Source of the DNA: Prunella strophiata
Taxonomy: Eukaryota > Chordata > Aves > Passeriformes > Prunellidae
Length of the DNA stretch: 64,000 bases
NCBI GenBank assembly: GCA_036583965.1
Contig: JAZBQD010000014.1
Location: 37,310,990 to 37,374,989 of the forward strand
Reading direction: 5' to 3'
Shown in pieces: positions 10,063-24,236 of this stretch. Position 1 is the stretch's first letter. Each line of letters begins with the position of its first letter. The notes under the pieces were generated by a model. The model saw only the letters and a list, made by a program, of their open reading frames with translations. It was not told the DNA's origin and did not search any database. The translations under genes and the position numbers were made by a program.

Positions 10063-13000
10063 GGAGCCCTGCAGCCCCGGGGGCGGTGGGAGCGCCCGTC
10101 AGCACCGCGGACAGCGGCGGCCCCGGCGGGCGAGCCCCGCTGCGCGCCCCGCGCTTCGGCCCCGCATGGCGAGGAGCTGGCCGGGGGCTGCGACAGCGAG
10201 GGAAAATCGGGACTCCGTATATTCCTTCTTCTTATTTCATTTATTTATTTATTTTTAGATACTGGTGAGGAGGCGTCGCTACTTGTATGTGCTCGTGGCA
10301 GCAGTGGTTTTAGAAAGGGAAATTTCAGCTGCGACAGCAGCAGGCGTTTCGGCTGTTAGCGGTGCTAATAAATCCTCTCTCTGCTTTGCTGGCAAAACGT
10401 GTGCCTCATTCAGAAATGCAGTGAGCGATGAGCGCCCTAGTATGTACGTGAAGTTCCACTGCCAGCTTCGTTCCAGTAGTCAGAGCTTATATTTCTGGCA
10501 TAAATCTCAGGCTTCCTTTAAGCCGTGAAAAACTGCTCATCGTTCAGAGCCTCCGTTTATCCTGTGCAGACTTCACCATATATTATCTAAGGAAGGAAAT
10601 AAAGTCTGGAGTAACTGTATAATTGAATTAAGTTCTCAATTAGTAAAGTTGAAGAGTTTCTTTGTTTTGTCATTTATGACAAGCTTAGCCACTTCTGAAA
10701 TAGTAAATGCTTGCAAGTTTCATGAAGTTTAATTAGGAACTACAATTAAATTCACAGGTACTGATTCTTTTGGTCCTGGGAATGTTGTTTTTAGGAGAGA
10801 TTTTTAAGATGCAACAAATTTGCATTGTCTTACTGCAGAATCATTGAAAGGAACAATTGAACTTTGTGTCTCTTAATATAGAAGAACTGTATGAACATCC
10901 CATATAAGATCTATGATGAAAATAACTGCTTTTATTTTTTGCTATTTTTTTTTTTTTTTTTTTTGGTTGTCAGGAGAAATAACTTTGTCTCAGTTATTGG
11001 TATTTTATTATCCTGTAATATTAGGCTACACTTCATAAAATTTATGGAGCCTCTTTCTTGTAAATCTATAGTTGGGATGCTCATGCTGTTTTGCCTTATA
11101 TTCATATATGCAAGAGATTATTGACTGAGGGATGGGAGCATTTCATGATCTGTTTTAATAAAAACCTTAAGCTGCTTTTAAATTGTTCTTTTACAACATG
11201 TATTAAATTGACCATCTGTACAAAATTAGAGTACAGCCTCTATTTGACATACCATGCCATCTAATCTCAGTATATCCTCTATTAACAGTGGATTTTACAT
11301 TAGTTTTGTTGTGCTTCATTTATCTATCCTGCTAATGGAAGCTGGGTATATATATTCTGCCAGTAAGCTGTTCACTTTCCTTACTAAGTTCTGCTTGTTT
11401 CGTTAAGTTACTGGGAATTCTTGCAAAAAGATCTTGGTCTTCACTATGCAAATGTCTCTAATCATAAGAAAAAGAGAGGAAAATAGATGTTTATAGTGTG
11501 CTACTGTTTTGCCTGAGTTATCATGGAAAATAATTATTTCAGAGCAGACAAGTGGGAGAATGTACAGGGGCTGAATTCAGCCTTTGCACGGTTGGGCATG
11601 GTTTGCACTGAGCACAAGAGCTGTGCTTCCTCTGAGGCAGGGCTGCATACAACTTACTCTTGTTGGAAGTCATTGAAGATGTCACAACAATGAAATAACA
11701 AAGGAAGCTTAACATCCTAAGATACCTCTGTTTCATCTGATACAAGTAGAAAATTTGGTCTTACACAGGCTACCACTATGGACATCTTTTATGTATAGCC
11801 TAGACTTTTGAATTATTTACAGTGATTTTGAAGCTTTGGTTCATGTGAAATCACAAGATGCATTCTGCTTGCTATGTCACAAATTATATACCAAATGTCA
11901 ATTTTGTGTAATGTGTTGGAAACTGCTTGGCTTTTTGTTCTGAGGCTGAATTTCTGTGAGACATGTTTCTAGAGAATGTTGAAGACACCATCAGTAGGTA
12001 TTAGGCAAATCTCTCTTAATATCAGTTGGTGGTAGTAGATTTTAGAGAAAACATAAGTCTACATTTACTTCAGTTAATGTAGCAAAAAGAGTTAATGTGT
12101 TTAAGTAGTGCTTGTATAGCAAATCTAGTTTCCTTTGGAACTACAATTCTACTACCATTGCAGTAAAATTTTCTACAATAGAAAGGAAATGTTCTTGTCA
12201 AAAATGTGATCAGAGATTTTCATGTGCTCAGTAAGGTACCATTTTACTGAGTTGACTTAGATACCGATTCCAATATAGCATGACAGTCATGTTATCAGAA
12301 AATGAAATATGATTGTGCTGTTGGTACGTGTATACATCGCTACCTAAAATAAGACACTTGTGTGTGCATCTCTGAAAACAGAATTAGGCCCTTCTGCTGA
12401 GTGCAGAAGGTGAAGTAATCAACCTATATAGAGCTTGCTGTTGCAGGAAGACCTAAATTTGTAGCGAGTGATTACAGGTCAGCATGAACCTTCCACTTAC
12501 ATTATGCATTGCATGAGAGAGTGCACGACAGCGTAGGTTATTCTCTCTTTTAGTATGTATGATCTAATACACATGTTCTTGCAATAAAAACCTAGTGTAT
12601 CCCAAGGTGACTAGGAGGCCCTGTCTCCTTGTAAAAGAATGGCAGGTAGTAGGAAAAACACAAAGTGATGCATTAGACTAACTTGTAATTAGAGAGCCAT
12701 TTGAGTCATGCACATTACTCAATTAATTACCTCTTTCACCTCATTTTCTTTTTAGCAAATTTTGTTAATAAAATTAAAATATATGATGAATTAAGTATCC
12801 AGTTACTGGAGATCTGTGGGGAAAGCGTGTAAATCTGTGATTCTGTGAAATAGAGTAGGAAAACCAACCTGACTGGAAAAAACTTACACAGTTAACAATA
12901 ACTGGTATCAACGCATCACCTGCCTCACATTAAAAATCTCTCTTAAAGAAAGCATTTTTGCAGAATTTGTTTTTAGAATAAACAAATCCTGGTCCTGCAA

Positions 13001-16000
13001 AAGCAAAAAGTTAACAACTGATTATTTGGTCAGGTCATCTACATCATGGTTTCTTGAGAAAGGCCTACACTAGCTTGTTAAGAGCTTCTATTACCTCATT
13101 TTATTATTCTCCCCATCAGTGAAGACATGCATTGCCAGCCTTAAATCAATATGAACCCATACTTTCCTGCCAGCCTTTTCAGAAAGGAAGTGTGTAGGTC
13201 CTTGTCTCGACCTCTTGATGGATCCATTCTTCCAGCCCCTCAGAGGAATCACATTTTATCTTTTTTGGGCAATACTGTAGTAACAGGAGGATTGCTTATA
13301 TCAAAACTGAAGTTTCTTTGACCACAAACTAACACTTCCTTGGGTAGGATTTGCTGGGTAGAAATGTATGTTATAACTATGCTAGACTGGTTCTCACAGA
13401 GCTCACAGGGTATCCCTTACTAAGTTCTGCTGAGTTCAGCTTTCCTGGTCAAACATGCACTGTGTGGTATTCTCATGGTTGGAAATTGATCAAATGTACT
13501 GCAGTTTCTACTTAGATGTTGGGCAGGCCTATTTTCTATAAAATGCACAAGCTCTGTCACAAGAGGAAAAGAATCTGGACACTGTACTTTTAGGGTCGAG
13601 GTGAGATCTGCACAAAATGCATCTGCCATCAGATCCATTTCAGTAACCTCATACTAATGAATGAATAATTCTAGGTTCTAAATACATTTAGAGTGAAAGT
13701 GAAGGAGCTATTGATTTAAAAAATGAATAAGGGTGCTGCTTCATTACACTAACAGTCTAAATGAAGCTGGTTCTTATAATTGCCTTCTTTAAAAACACAT
13801 TGCTGGCCATGAGTGGGTGTTTTTACTAGGAGACTTTTCTGTCTCTTATTAGTAGGACTCATGGATAATCAGAGGGTAGTCATCTGTCTCTTCAAAGGTT
13901 CTGTTGGGGGAAAAACAGTTTTATAATTCAGTATCTGACTTCATATTTTCTAGGAAGGATTTAGTTGGAAAAGAGATTCATCATATTTTTTACATGTGGA
14001 AATTCTTGTTATTCATAATTTTAAAAGACATCATCTTCCATGAGAGATTTATGTTCAGTACATCCATTAGGAAATTATCGAGGTTTGTGGTCTTGGAATC
14101 TCTGACTAATTCCATTTGTTGTATTATAAAGAAGACTGAAACATCTTAGATAGTGAAGGCTTGTTTGAGCTTCTCTGGAGAGCAAAGTAGGAGAATTGCT
14201 GAAAGTCCATGAATTGGGCTCTTGGGGGACTATGTCTCTCTAGAAGGAGGCTAATGACGTAACTGTGTGGCTCAATTTGGTGGTGGCCTCCCCCTCCACA
14301 GGGGTATTACAATGATTGCTGTGGGGAATTATATGGAAGCATAGGGCTCTTACTCCATAAAGCACAGTCATTGTGCTGCAGGATTTTCAGCATGGCTTCG
14401 GAATAAATACTTGGAGAAGTTAGTAAGATCTCCTCAGAAATCCTCAGTAGGATTTTTTTAGAACAATACTGCTATAAAAGAAAGCCAAAACTTTAAGACT
14501 GGAGTTGACTTTGCTTCACACCAGCTGTAGATTTCCATGGAGATACAATTTATTTCCTTGAAATACTATGTATTTACATCCATCTTATGCAGAGCAGAAT
14601 TTATCTGCAACCTTTGTTGGAAAAATGACAGTAATCACAAAATTAGAATATTATTGCATCAGTTTCTTGCACCTTCTGGAAAAAAAAGGTTTTAGTCCTG
14701 TCTTTCTTGACAGGACTCTATGTGGTACATTAGTGCCAAGGCATAAGTATGGCAGAATACTTAAGTGCCTTTGGGACCACTAGCTCATCTCTTAATTCAC
14801 ATGAGTAGACCTAGTGAAATCAATGGTCTATGGTATCTAGTTTCAGTATTGATGTATCAGGCAGCCTGACCATGAAATGAGATTCAAAGACAAAAATGTC
14901 TTTTTGAAAAAGAGACCACTCATATGCTTAATCCTGATTCACTGTAGCTGTAGATATTTTTGGCCAGGGCATTTTTTCTTTTCCTACAGAAAATAACAAG
15001 CTTAGCAAAAATAAATTTCCAGTTGTTTCTATTTTCAGCAGATTGCTTATTAGAAGGGGAAAAAATCCTTGCAATCATCTCTCTCCCTCCCTCCCTCTCT
15101 TGTGTGTACTCTCACCCTCCCTCAGTAGTGCTGCTCCACCATCACCACACGTGCATGTGTGCATGCACTTCCTTGCTCTCACAGATACAAACACATGCAT
15201 AAATAATCATTTATATACCTGCTCACATATATATACACATTTTTACTACTTGATTTTGTCTGAAATTTTTGGTCAAAAGTTCTGAAACGCTGTTTTTAGG
15301 GGCAAACCAAAATATTTTTCTGAATGTTTACAATTTTCCTATCATGTTCTTGCTTAGCTCTGGTGTAGTTTATTTGCTCTGAATTTTGGTTTATGGTGGG
15401 TACTGTTCCGCTGCTGGAAAAGGCCTGGCCTTTGGTTACCGGACCTAGCTAGGAAAGTACAGAACCTTTCCTATGAAGGAATGTGACCTAGTAGTCCTGT
15501 AATGGGATGTTGCCATTTCTAGTAGCAAAGCTGTAAGTTTTGTCCTGATCTTGCAAGGCCTCATGATTAGGATTTGACATATTTAATATTAAATCTGGCT
15601 TTTGCTCATACCTTTGCTGGTGATTTTTTGACCAGTCTCAAGCACACTTGTTCGGGACACCTGCTCTGTCCAAACTTTCCTTGACCTGTCTGTTTTACTT
15701 GGGTTTTTCTACTTAAGCAAGCATTTATATCTGTTTTAATTTTTTTTTTTTTTTTTTTTGTGTCTGTGTGTGTGTGTGTGTGCTACAACTATAGTCTACA
15801 CAGGAGCAGTAACAAAGGCTTGGTAGAACAGCAGAGGCTTGAAGAGTGGAGGTACAGGATGTTTCATTAGAGGAGTGTGGGTGTGGGATGAATAGAGATG
15901 GGGCACAAGCTTGACTCTGAAGACTCCATGCTATAAAAAGCTCAGTAAAAGGTAAAAATGCAGACGTGGAGCTTGAGAAAACTGGTTTTAGGTGTTAATG

Positions 16001-19000
16001 AAGAGAACAAAGAGATTGTACTAACATACATTATGTGGCACCATTTATAGCAAGTTCAAATATAACTTGGAGCTGCAGACCAACTGAAGAAAGAGGAAGT
16101 ATAAATGCATGTTAGAAAACACAGGTATGTGTACGTTCCTAAGAGGAAGGAAGAAGAGAGGAGGAAGAAAAATCCATCAGCATTAACAACATATCCCTCC
16201 TGATGAAGGACTCCAGGTGCTGACAACTCCTCATAACAATGCCCATCACTAACACCAGTGGGAAACAATTGACCTGAGGACCCAGAGAAGCATGGAGTTA
16301 GAGTACCAGGGAAAGGGATAGACAATTTAATTGTACTGTTCCTACAATTGTGACTTTTTCTGTATTCCTTGTTTCTGTATAAAAGTTAGATCTATACTAA
16401 CAACACTTCTTGAATTAGTTTGTTAAGATTTTCACTATGCTAACAATAAACTCTTGGCTTCACTTAAATGTATAAGGTGTGCTTCATCTTTGTTTCTAAA
16501 CAAGGCTTTGAAAGTAATGGAGGAATTAATCTACCTGAAGGAGGCTGTGATAAGTTATACAGCAGCATGCCTGATCATTAGGTCTAGCAGCCTACTTTGA
16601 GTAAAGAATAGCTTCATTTGTATTGCTCTAACAGGTTTTGGCTAAAGACAAAGCAGTGGTGTGAAGGCTTGTGTTTTGGCATAAGTCTCTGAATGATGGG
16701 AACAGTCACAGCCTGAAAGTCCCTCTGTTATTTATGCAAAGTAGTTTCCTAAGTGAAATCTTTTGTCAATTAAACACTCCATGTATTACCAAAGCAGCAA
16801 GTGGATTTGTATTTTTTCCTATTCAGGTTTCCCTGGTGTACCTTACAAAAGCACTTATGAAAGTATGTTCTGTTGCCCAGCTAATGTTCAAGTAGTATTT
16901 TAGGCACTGTTTAAACTGCATTTTATTTACAATAATTTTTGGTCCGCCATGCTAAAGTTCAACAGCAGTTTGTTTTCATTTTTGCTTTCGATATAATTTA
17001 AAACCTTTATATTTTCCACCAGATATGTTGACTCCTTTTAGTATGTGTGTTGGTTTGTTTGGGTTTTTTCTTAGGTGTTTTTTTTTTTTTTTTTTTCTTG
17101 TCTTTTGGTAATGTAGATGAAATAGGGATAAACCAATAGATTTTGTGTCTTTTGAAGGCAAAGCCAAAGGAAGGTCCTGTTGCATGCACCAGAAGAGGCA
17201 GCTTTCACAGTCCAGAACAGACAGAAGTCTTCTAAACCTACAGCAGTGCTATGTCTAGAATTACCAGTAGTTAGCATTTCTCTTAGTATCATTGCTGTTG
17301 TAACTCCTGAGAGTTAGAACCATGCTCATAAATGGCCAGCATGATAATAAACATTTTATTTTTTTTCTCTTTTCTGCGGGAAAACACCTCCATGGCCTTT
17401 GTATAGACAAGAGAGGAACTGCAAACTCTGCTCTGAATGGGAGTCCGTTTCTATCTCAATGTTCTAAAAAGAGGCAGGGCATGAATCTCCCAGCTGTGAG
17501 AACTTTGGTGTTATTGGAGAGGATTGATCATTGGTCTGCATAATACATTGACCTGCATCTCACAGTGACTAGGGTAGCTTCTCAGGAGGCAATAAACCAT
17601 GGTGCAAGAGATGATAAAGCCTAGCCTGTCCAGTCTGGGGCTGATCAATAGGTTTGAAGGAAGTTTGTATGGGACAAAGAGCTTCTTTCAGAGTGGTGAG
17701 CTAAACAGAAAGGAAAAAAGCATGGGGAGCTCAGGATACAAAATTTAATTACCAAAATTCGGTAAGTATTTTTGTTACTGAAAATGAGAAATTACTTGGC
17801 AGCAGCATTAAGTACTGTAACTCAAATTGCATTTAAATTAAATTTATCTTTGAAAGCAATCCGTCAAGTTTCAGCATGTTGTTCCCTTATGAAATGAGTC
17901 TACATTTTATGCTTTTTTTCCCTTCAATTTCCAGCTTTTAGCATAAAAACCTCAAGCTGTGTAATATACCAAGTTTTTTTAACTATAAAAAGACTTCAGT
18001 GTTATTATAGTGCTGGAGTATTAAGTACTATTGTGTGTTTAAAATAAACGCACTAGGTGTCTATATTCATTTGTGCATTTTATTTACTAATCAGATACAT
18101 CACAGCATTTTTGTCAGTGGATTTGGGATGGCTGCACTGCTTACAAGTAGCAAATGTACAGTATATATCTCATTATAGAAAAATGTGACTGGTCAGGAGC
18201 ATAATTTATTACCACATTTGTTCGGATTAAGATAAATAACAACACTTAAGAAATTACCTCAAGTTGTTTTTTCCAGACACACATCATTACTTCAGACACC
18301 AATATCAGCACCCTATCAGGTTTATGTTATGTCCACTGGGACTTTTCCAGTCAAATAAATTTCTAGTTTCTGGCTGTAGAGAATGTTAAGGGGGAGGCAC
18401 CCAGCTTGAGTGGCTTTTGTGTTGTATCATGGTAAAATGACTTAAAGGAACCAGAGGTCTGAGACTCTGCTATGGGAAACCTGGGGCTGAGCTGGCAAGG
18501 GAGACTTGTCTGACTGAAAGTGGGGATAGTAGGGAGTCAAGTCATCGTTTCCTTAACAAGGATGTGAGATAAAATATCTGTAAAGCTCTGATATTTTTAT
18601 GTTTTCAGGAGATAAAAACCATGCTGCTGTGTTACTGGCTGATTAATGGATCTTGACTGTCTTGAGTTTTTTATCTGCCTGTTTTAGCTGAAAGTGAGGG
18701 TATATGGGAATTGGGAGTCTAATAATTTTCTGACAGGTTGCTTTGAGATAAAATGTCAACTGTCTGAAACTATTTAGAGAGTCCAGACAGTCTAAAGAAA
18801 TCTATCAAGCAGAGGCCAACTGGAACAGTCCAAAGTGCCCACAACATCCAGCACATCAGATTTACTGTTTATTATAGCTTTCCTTTCTGCATATATAATG
18901 CAACTTTGTACTGTGAGACAGGCTCAGAAGCATGTGCCATCTAGCACTCTTGTGATTTACCCTTCTGTTTTCATGAGGAAATTTTGTGCTTCTCATATAC

Positions 19001-20751
19001 TGGGATGATGTGGATATTTGATATGGAATTCTACTGTCCCATTCTTCCGTCAGTCTTCTGTAGATTAGATTTTTTTTCTCTTTTTAGTTTATGACAGAAA
19101 TAGTTTTATCTTGTATGTTTATGCAGACAACTAAGATCAAGTGAACACATATGTTAAACTTTAGGCAGAACAGCTGGATTCTGCAGGAACAGGGAATTTT
19201 ATAGGGATCTGTCAGATTTTCCTTTCAGGAGGATGGCAATGATAGAAATACTGAAACTAGTACAAGTAGTGAAGATGTTCAGATTTAGAAAGTATGCATT
19301 CTACACCACCCTGGAGCTTCTTGTTGCACTTTAATAGATGTAGTGTTATACTTGGTAGAAGTACATCTCCAGGGATTGGAAATGCAACTAAATCTGAGAA
19401 TATCTGGAAAGAGAATACTGTTGTATTCTCCTGTACAGGAGCAGCTGAATTAAAGAAGGGGCTTACAGTGGATAAACATGGAAGCAAGATCAAGACAGGC
19501 TTTCTTGTTAAAAAAAATCTAAGGAAAATCAATGCCATTTAGGAGCTGCAAGGAAGGAAAAGTTGAAACTACAGGTAAAGAGCAGAGGAAGAAATAACAA
19601 TATTCATCAGGAGCTGAAATCTAGTAAAGAGTGGTGACCAGTCACTGCATCGTACAGACAGAGGAACTGGAGGGTGGAATGAACAGATCAGTAGAGAATC
19701 ACAGTGCAGCTTCTGTTACTAAAGGAAGCTGGAATGGTTATTACTTGAGGTGATCTGCATGAAGGACTGGTTGTTTTCTAGGAGCAAAACAAACCTGCTG
19801 CTCAGAGAAGTTCTGATGAGGGTTTGAAATTAACCATTGATTATTGTTTACTTTGGAACAAATAAAATTTCCTTTGACATGAAGATAGCTACATTTAGCT
19901 GAGAGATAGGTGAAGACTCAGCATTTTTTTGGATGGAAGAAATAGCATGGAATCACAATCTAACATCTAGTCTGTTCTCAGTGCTGAGGCAGAACAAACC
20001 ATAATTCTTTGTAAATACACTTGAGGGGAGACAATTTTAGGAGAAGGAATAAAATTATTATAGTTAATGGATAATAGCAGCACTACATTTCAAGTGAGTG
20101 AATATTTCAAGTGAGTCATAAATAACTCTACATCCTGAAGTATAGTTCAAACAGGGTAGTGTGAAGAGAATATCATAACATAATTGTGGATAAAGTTTGC
20201 TAAGCTTATTGAAGAGAAACCTCTAGGAATTATATTTTTTGAGCCTTTTCCGAAACCATATTTACTGAATTTTTGTGTATGTTGGAATATCTGAAGCTTA
20301 AAAGGCACCAAAATCAGTTCTTCATAGCTTCTGACAGTTTCCCTGGCGGCTGCAGAGAAGCATATTCTTTTTTTTGTAGAAGTACAGAGTTTGATATAGG
20401 AATCCCAGTCTTCTTTCCCTTGAGGGTTGGAGAGTGGAAATATTTGAAGGTGTTATGTAGCAGAAGTGCTGGTATTTCTAACTGCTTAATTCTCCAAGTG
20501 TCTGGTTGGTGCCTAACTGCTTGTGTTTGGAGCTGAAATCTGGAGGGTCAAGAAGGAATATATTATCACTTCATCAGATTGAGAGGAAGTTTAGGTTCCC
20601 CTGTAGTATCAAGGGTGGCCCATTTGTGAGGGTCACCTGAAGTATTCATGGCAGTCTGGGAGCCAAAGTCTGGTAGTAGTTAGTAGTTCCTGGACTAACC
20701 AGTAGTTAGTCTGGTATAAGTTAGATGACATACACAGTCATCTGTGTAAAA

Positions 20752-20830
20752 CTTCATCTATAAAACTTCTATAAAAAACATCTATACAACAAAAAACATC
20801 TATAAAAAAAAAAAACATCTATAAAACTTC
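20752..20830 (+). repeat. degenerate catctataaaa minisatellite
   Basis: Four to five imperfect copies of an 11-22 bp A-rich unit built on CATCTATAAAA, separated by A runs of varying length (the longest is 12 A at 20804-20815). It looks like slippage-made local duplication within intron 1. Confidence 0.6.
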
Positions 20831-22795
20831 ACAAGTTTAGTGAAGTTTTCACATGGGGCTTTCTGGATGTTTGTAATCTACTTAAGATACTAGGGCTATG
20901 TGGACTTCTCAGATAAACAAATTCAGTGTAGTAATTTTCTTGGAACATATTTGAACGTCTGTGTGCTTAGATGATGAAAAAATTTGTGTGAGTATAAAGT
21001 GCAATGTTATGTAATTAGGCTTTTAATTTCTCATTACTACAGGTTAAAAAATATATTTTGTTGTTCATCTTGAAAGTCTTCTACAACGGACCTTGTTTGG
21101 CTGCAGGGACTGCTGCTGCTGATGTGATATTTAGCATTTTAATGGAAGCAAGTCTGGGATTTAGAAGCAAATGGTGATTCTGCTGTTAAAAAGTACTGAG
21201 ATTCAAGAACAAATGAGCTTTTTTGGTAGTTCCTTTAATTATTTTTTTAAATTAAAAATATTCAGGGAAGAATTTAAGCTGGTAGTTAATTGTAATTTTT
21301 TTTTCTTCATTCACTGAAAATAATGAAATAAGAGGGAAAGTTGATATATTGAAGTGGGTAGATAATGCAATACAAAGAATTCAAGGAGAATCACACTTGC
21401 TTTGATACCCTCAGAACCAAAGGAGCAGGAATGAGGAAAGCAAAGGAGCCACACCAAATGTGTTGGTGGTTACATTCCCTTATCTTATTTATGATCAGTT
21501 TTGAAATACTGGTTTTCTGTGAAGGAGCCATGAAAATAAATACTGCAAAGAGATGACTGTGAGAAGTAGGTGACAATGAGAAGTGCTGATGCTTCCTTAT
21601 TTTTATTTTGTCACTGGCACAACTCTCTAAATTGCTAGTTAAGACCAGGCCCTCAGGATTTTATCAATGAAGCCAACACCCAAAAAGCTTAATGAGAACA
21701 CAGCAAGTTTAACAAGTTTTGAAATCCAGCTGTCTTTAAGACTATAGTCCTACAGTTTCTCTTTTTTTTTTTTCTCCTGCTTTCAGACGTCTTCCCAATC
21801 AAAACCTGACAAGAGCTGAAAATATGTGACCTCAGTGGTCATCTAGGAGATTGTGTTTGTCTCAGCCATTTGAAAGAGTAGTCTTAGATTTAGCATTTTA
21901 CTTTATAATAGAGGATCTGTGTTCTGTCTTTTTACTATTGATTTTCTGTTCATGTATGTTATAAATTGCTTCACTGCCTACCGACAGGGACCCACTTATT
22001 CCAGAGAATGCATTTCTCAATGATGCAAAGCAATACTATAGCACAGATAAGGTATTGTCCTTGATTTCCCTGACTGAAATTTCATGAGGAAATTAGGTCA
22101 ACAGAATGTAATTACCTACACTGAAACCTCCTAAGGGCACTGGGTAGAGCTGTGCAAATGACTGATTATTTTGATTTGCTTACAGGAGCAAAAAATATCA
22201 GAGGAAAAATTCAGTTTGAATAGAACAAATTGATTTTTTGTTCACCCTGAATTGAAATGTTGTTGGTACTAAGCTGATCTTCATACCTCATTATGAGAAT
22301 TAAAATAAGATTGATTTTATATTTTTTTTAACTAAAAATCAGCTCTCAAATTTAACATTGCCATAAACTCCAGCAGCATCTGAAGAGGAAATTCCAGGCT
22401 GATCAGAGTGAGCTCTCTGGGTTCACTTCTCTCAGAACACAGAGTCCCTTTTCTACCATACTGGGTTTCTTAGAGTTTTTTTTTCTGGAGGTGACTAATG
22501 CAGCTTCAGTTGCTTTTTATCTGTGAGGCAGCTGATCCTTGCCTATTTTTCTGGTCAGATAGAATGCCTTCCAGACTGGGAGCTGAACTGTAGCTATTCT
22601 GTTCAGCATAAAGGCAGCTGAAGATTCACTATTTTTCATCCATTAAAAAAAAGGAAAACAAAACAGAAAACCAAATAAAAATTTAGTTTTAGTTCCTCTT
22701 AAAAAGGCATAATCAGGAAGTATTTTGTCTTTCAAAAGATAACTTTTTTTTTTTTTTTTACTAACACATAATTAGTTAAACCCATGTAATTACAA

Positions 22796-23235
22796 AATCA
22801 CAGAATGAGTATGGTTGGAAGGGACCAGTGGGTCCCTTCCCATATGGTCCAACCTCCCTGCTTAAGCAGGGTCATCTGAAAACACTTTGCACAGGATTTC
22901 ATCCAGACTGTTCTTGAGCATCTCCAGTGAGGGACACTCCACAACCTCTCTGGGCAATCTGTTCTGGTGCCCAGTCACTCACACAGTAAAGAAGTTCTTC
23001 CTCATATTCAGGTGAAATTTCCTGTGCACCAGTTTCTGCCCATTGCCTCTTCTCCTATTGCTGGGCACTGCTGAGAAAAATCTGACTCTCCTCTTGACAC
23101 CCTGCCTTCAGATACTGATAGACATTGATGAGGTCCCCTCTCAGCCATCTCTTCTTGAGGCTGAACAGGCCCAGTTCTCTCTAACTCCTCCTTAGCAATG
23201 CTTCGAGTCCCCTGTCTCCAGTTCCCTAATCTAAG
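22796..23235 (-). repeat. CR1 LINE fragment, antisense
   Basis: A CR1 3' end read on the minus strand. It begins with 'aatcacagaatgagtatggttgg', the reverse of the CR1 terminal segment, and continues through the landmarks 'ccaacctccctgcttaagcag'-like, 'acaacctctctgggcaatctg' and 'gaggtcccctctcagcc'. Consensus-like sequence fades after about 23235. It lies antisense to PTPRR in intron 1. It is non-autonomous, with only the 3' UTR region present. Confidence 0.85.
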
Positions 23236-23283
23236 AGAGTTCTTTGTGCCCCGCACCAAGGTATGGCCAGCACACCAGTGTCT

Positions 23284-23611
23284 CCTCTGTGTGGGAGATA
23301 GTTCAGATTACTGAAGGTAATTTTCACCCCCTTAAAGAGTTGCAGCTGTTCTGATTACTAAGATTTGGAACAGATGTGCCCTTAATAGGACACAGGTACC
23401 TCCTATAACATTGAGTAATATAAGAGGAGGGACCAGGAAGACAGGAAGAGACAGAATTCAGTTAGGTAGTGTTGTGGTAAAGAAGATAGATGCAGTCAGC
23501 ACTGCTAAGAACAGAACTTGTAAAGAGGTATGGACTTTTTACAGTAAGGTAACATTTTGGAACTTGCTGTTATAACTGATAGCTTTATCTTTGTCGTTAA
23601 TGATACCTCTG
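23284..23611 (+). mobile_element. solo LTR copy 1 with 6-bp target duplication (class II ERV-like)
   Basis: The LTR proper is 23290-23605 (316 bp), starting TGTGGGAGATAG. Its end (gttaatgata) corresponds to gctaacaaca in copy 2, so the terminal CA has decayed. It is flanked by the direct repeat CCTCTG at 23284-23289 and 23606-23611. It is homologous over its whole length to the LTR at 38557-38873 in the same orientation. A TATA-like TATAAGAGG lies at 23419-23427. A 6-bp target duplication is typical of ERVK/class II avian retroelements, but the class is inferred. The element sits in sense orientation 632 bp before PTPRR exon 2. No internal gag/pol/env sequence remains. Confidence 0.85.
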
Positions 23612-24236
23612 CAGAGAGCCAGATGCTCCATTGGCTGACCAGGCAATCCTTGAGTGAAGTTTGGGTCATAACAAGAGTTGGCATAAGGGTCTCCTGATAT
23701 AAGCAGCTGAACAAGGAATGCAGAATTGGGATTATGGACTCATCTGAATTTTCTCACATGTTTAAATCGATTTTTTGATCAGGTTCTTGACCTTTTCTCC
23801 TCAAGTGCCCGTTTATAACAGATCATCACTGCTATTCTCATCTTTGGTATTACTGGGTGATAAAATGCACCAGTAAGTTGACTGCATAAGTTTTCAGATT
23901 GAAGTTGGTATCAGTACAGAAGTTGAACTTGGCTCAGCATGTGTTCTGCTTTTGTAAATAATTTTTTAAATGTAGCCATGGCTGGAAACATAAATAACAT
24001 TTTAAAAGCCCTTTGAAAATGAGCTTAAGAATGTGGTACATTTCACATACTTAATAGACTCTATAGTCCTGTTAACCTATTGCTATAGAAAACACATTGT
24101 AAGATTTTAAATGAATTCTTGTGTTCCAAAATTATTTTTCCTAATTTCTCAGAATGCAAAGATCTCGTTGAATTCCCAGTGCCATCCACAGAATAGCCAA
24201 GAGAGACATTCTAAACTTACTCTTCTTTTTCTACAG
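23612..24236 (+). other. PTPRR: 3' end of intron 1 between the solo LTR and exon 2
   Basis: AT-rich sequence without a recognisable repeat, ending in a pyrimidine-rich acceptor (cttctttttctacag). No gene is seen. Confidence 0.6.

Larger units (their letters stand above)
9420..10240. promoter_or_regulatory. PTPRR: CpG island covering the PTPRR promoter and exon 1
   Basis: There is an abrupt switch from AT-rich DNA to about 800 bp of very GC- and CpG-dense sequence, returning to AT-rich sequence at about 10205. No TATA box sits before the exon-1 start codon. An NRF1 palindrome and GC-box runs lie 90-140 bp upstream of the ATG, typical of dispersed-start CpG-island promoters. Long open frames on both strands here (up to 238 codons) are stop-poor GC shadows of low-complexity Pro/Ala/Gly/Arg composition and are not annotated as genes. 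Confidence 0.9.
9932..24236 (+). other. PTPRR: PTPRR intron 1 (phase 1)
   Basis: This intron of 14,305 bp is bounded by CAG|GTGAGC and a TTTTTCTACAG|G acceptor. Its first 300 bp belong to the CpG island. The rest is AT-rich and holds pure T tracts at 10945-10964, 15740-15759, 17078-17096 and 22744-22759, a (TG)n run at about 15762-15781, a CR1 fragment and a sense solo LTR close to the 3' end. I see no further coding exon in it, and exon 1 joins exon 2 in frame without one. The stretch 10250-22790 holds no gene I can support. Confidence 0.85.

Noticed and set aside
9378..10359. Several long overlapping frames on both strands (up to 238 codons) across the CpG island
   Set aside because: They are Pro/Ala/Gly/Arg low-complexity products of stop-poor GC-rich DNA, mutually overlapping, and the real exon 1 explains the locus.
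16056..16400. LTR-like block with TATAAAAG at about 16378-16385
   Set aside because: No terminal TG/CA pair or target duplication found, and a lone TATA-like string in AT-rich DNA is weak evidence.
17600..17765. Possible extra exon between ttctttcag (17692) and ggtaag (17761)
   Set aside because: All three frames contain stops, and exons 1 and 2 already join in frame without it.
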